From Acidobacteriota bacterium (GTDB lineage: Bacteria; Acidobacteriota; Terriglobia; Bryobacterales; Bryobacteraceae): DNA of 62,026 nt. The stretch is taken from positions 1 to 62,026 of the forward strand of contig JACQZR010000215.1 in the NCBI GenBank assembly GCA_016213775.1, in the 5' to 3' direction. The first letter of the stretch is position 1, and each line of letters begins with the position of its first letter. A program made the position numbers and the translations under genes. The notes beneath the pieces are model-generated. The model made no database searches, was not told where the DNA came from, and saw only the letters and a list, made by a program, of their open reading frames with translations. Positions 61,299-62,026 of the stretch are shown in pieces.

Positions 61299-62026
61299 AT
61301 GAACAACCGTTTCGATTTGACCGGCAAAGTCGCACTGGTTACGGGCGGCGGGCGCGGACTGGGGAAGGCGATGGCGCGGGGGCTGGCGGAAGCCGGGGCG
61401 TCCATCATGCTTGCTTCACGCACGAATGAGGAATTAGAGGCAGCGTCCGCGGAGGTGTCGCGCGCGCTTCCGGTGCGGGTGGAATGGCTCGCAACGGATA
61501 TGACGGACCGGGAGCAACTGGACCGGCTGGCGAGCGAGGCGATGGCCCGGTTCGGGCGGGTGGACATCCTGATCAACAATGCCGGGGGCAACGTTCCACA
61601 GCCAGTGGATGCGGTGACGGATGAGGCGTGGGATCGAATTGTCGAGTTGAACCTTACAAGCTGCATGCGGCTGACGCGGGCGCTGACGCCGCAAATGAAG
61701 ACGCGTGGGTGGGGACGGATCATTCACATCTCGTCGGTGTTGGGGTTGGGAGGGAAGGCGGGGCGATCGGCGTATTCGTCGACCAAGAGCGCGCTGATCG
61801 GATTTGCGAGGGCGAGTGCGATGGATCTGGGGCCGCACGGCATCACTGTGAACTGCATCGCGCCGGGGCCCTTTCTGACGGATCTGCCGGCGAAGATTCT
61901 GACTGAGGAGCAGAAGAAGGAGTTCACGAATCGCACGGCGCTGGGACGGTGGGGGAATCCGGAAGAGATGATCGGGCCGGCGCTGCTGCTGGCGAGCGAT
62001 GCCGGGAGCTACATTACAGGGACGAC
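61299..62026 (+). CDS. SDR-family oxidoreductase, truncated by the window end
   Basis: The first 242 residues of a classical short-chain dehydrogenase. Seen are the Rossmann dinucleotide motif TGGGRGLG (about 16-23), NNAGG, the catalytic serine in HISSVLGL, and YSSTK (Tyr and Lys). The C-terminal region GPFLTDL and LGRWGNPEEMIGPALLLAS is also typical; perhaps 10-15 residues are missing beyond 62026. The cofactor is NAD(P)H, with NADP favoured by Arg20 in the loop. The gene starts 33 bases after the PDZ gene. The substrate is unknown. Confidence 0.93.
   Translation, partial: MNNRFDLTGKVALVTGGGRGLGKAMARGLAEAGASIMLASRTNEELEAASAEVSRALPVRVEWLATDMTDREQLDRLASEAMARFGRVDILINNAGGNVPQPVDAVTDEAWDRIVELNLTSCMRLTRALTPQMKTRGWGRIIHISSVLGLGGKAGRSAYSSTKSALIGFARASAMDLGPHGITVNCIAPGPFLTDLPAKILTEEQKKEFTNRTALGRWGNPEEMIGPALLLASDAGSYITGT

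Noticed and set aside
1-62026. CRISPR arrays, tRNA and rRNA genes, phage or transposase genes
   Set aside because: None seen by reading both strands. Short structured RNAs could be missed without a covariance search.

Overview
The window is about 62 kb of GC-rich bacterial chromosome, most likely from an acidobacterium of the Solibacter/Bryobacter type. The evidence is indirect: three very large Oar-like TonB-dependent receptors with N-terminal carboxypeptidase-regulatory domains, CadC-type winged-helix/TPR regulators, PEP-CTERM proteins, a PQQ-like propeller with EF-hands, and many secreted proteins of unknown function. No rRNA, tRNA, CRISPR array or complete transposon was seen.

Layout. 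1-87 is the 3' end (domains V and VI) of a group II intron. 105-3412 (minus) is a compact hypCDEAB operon for [NiFe]-hydrogenase maturation, whose HypA lacks its zinc domain. 3582-7195 (minus) is a probable sulfur-response operon: ArsR-rhodanese regulator, rhodanese-metallo-beta-lactamase protein, MFS transporter and a methyltransferase that lacks its SAM-binding loop. A 9-bp palindrome sits just before the regulator. 7278-8708 is a secreted PQQ-like propeller. 8808-25608 is a Flp/Tad pilus locus. Prepilin peptidase, a small membrane protein and an AAA+ ATPase lie on plus. On minus, from right to left, are PilZ, two TadE-like proteins, TadG, a GT-C-like membrane protein, two Flp pilins, CpaB, CpaC, CpaE, TadA, TadB and TadC, then a 34-residue membrane peptide, a terpene-cyclase-like protein and a DUF362 protein. 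A divergent response regulator and a TonB-like protein follow (25939-28235), then about 1 kb without a recognisable gene.

29276-34572 (minus) holds one TonB-dependent receptor and an orphan PduS/PduT-like microcompartment electron-transfer pair. 34621-42084 (minus) is the most interesting region. Three overlapping genes encode a CHAT caspase-like protease with a degenerate STAND NTPase domain, a MoxR AAA+ ATPase, and a 1,473-residue membrane protein. That protein has the three-helix topology and periplasmic half of TssM/IcmF, but carries a CoxE-like N-terminus and a degenerate vWA-like domain where TssM has its NTPase. No other type VI secretion gene is present. I read this as a putative envelope-sensing conflict or cell-death system.

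42345-62026 is an exported-protein region: a LamG protein, two more TonB-dependent receptors, two PEP-CTERM proteins, an amidase, a frameshifted CadC/TPR pseudogene next to an intact paralogue, small secreted proteins, a pectinacetylesterase-like hydrolase, a PDZ protein and an SDR oxidoreductase cut by the window end.

Start sites were moved inward from the longest open frame where overlap, ribosome-binding sites or signal peptides argued for it. Functions come from reading motifs; no database search was run.
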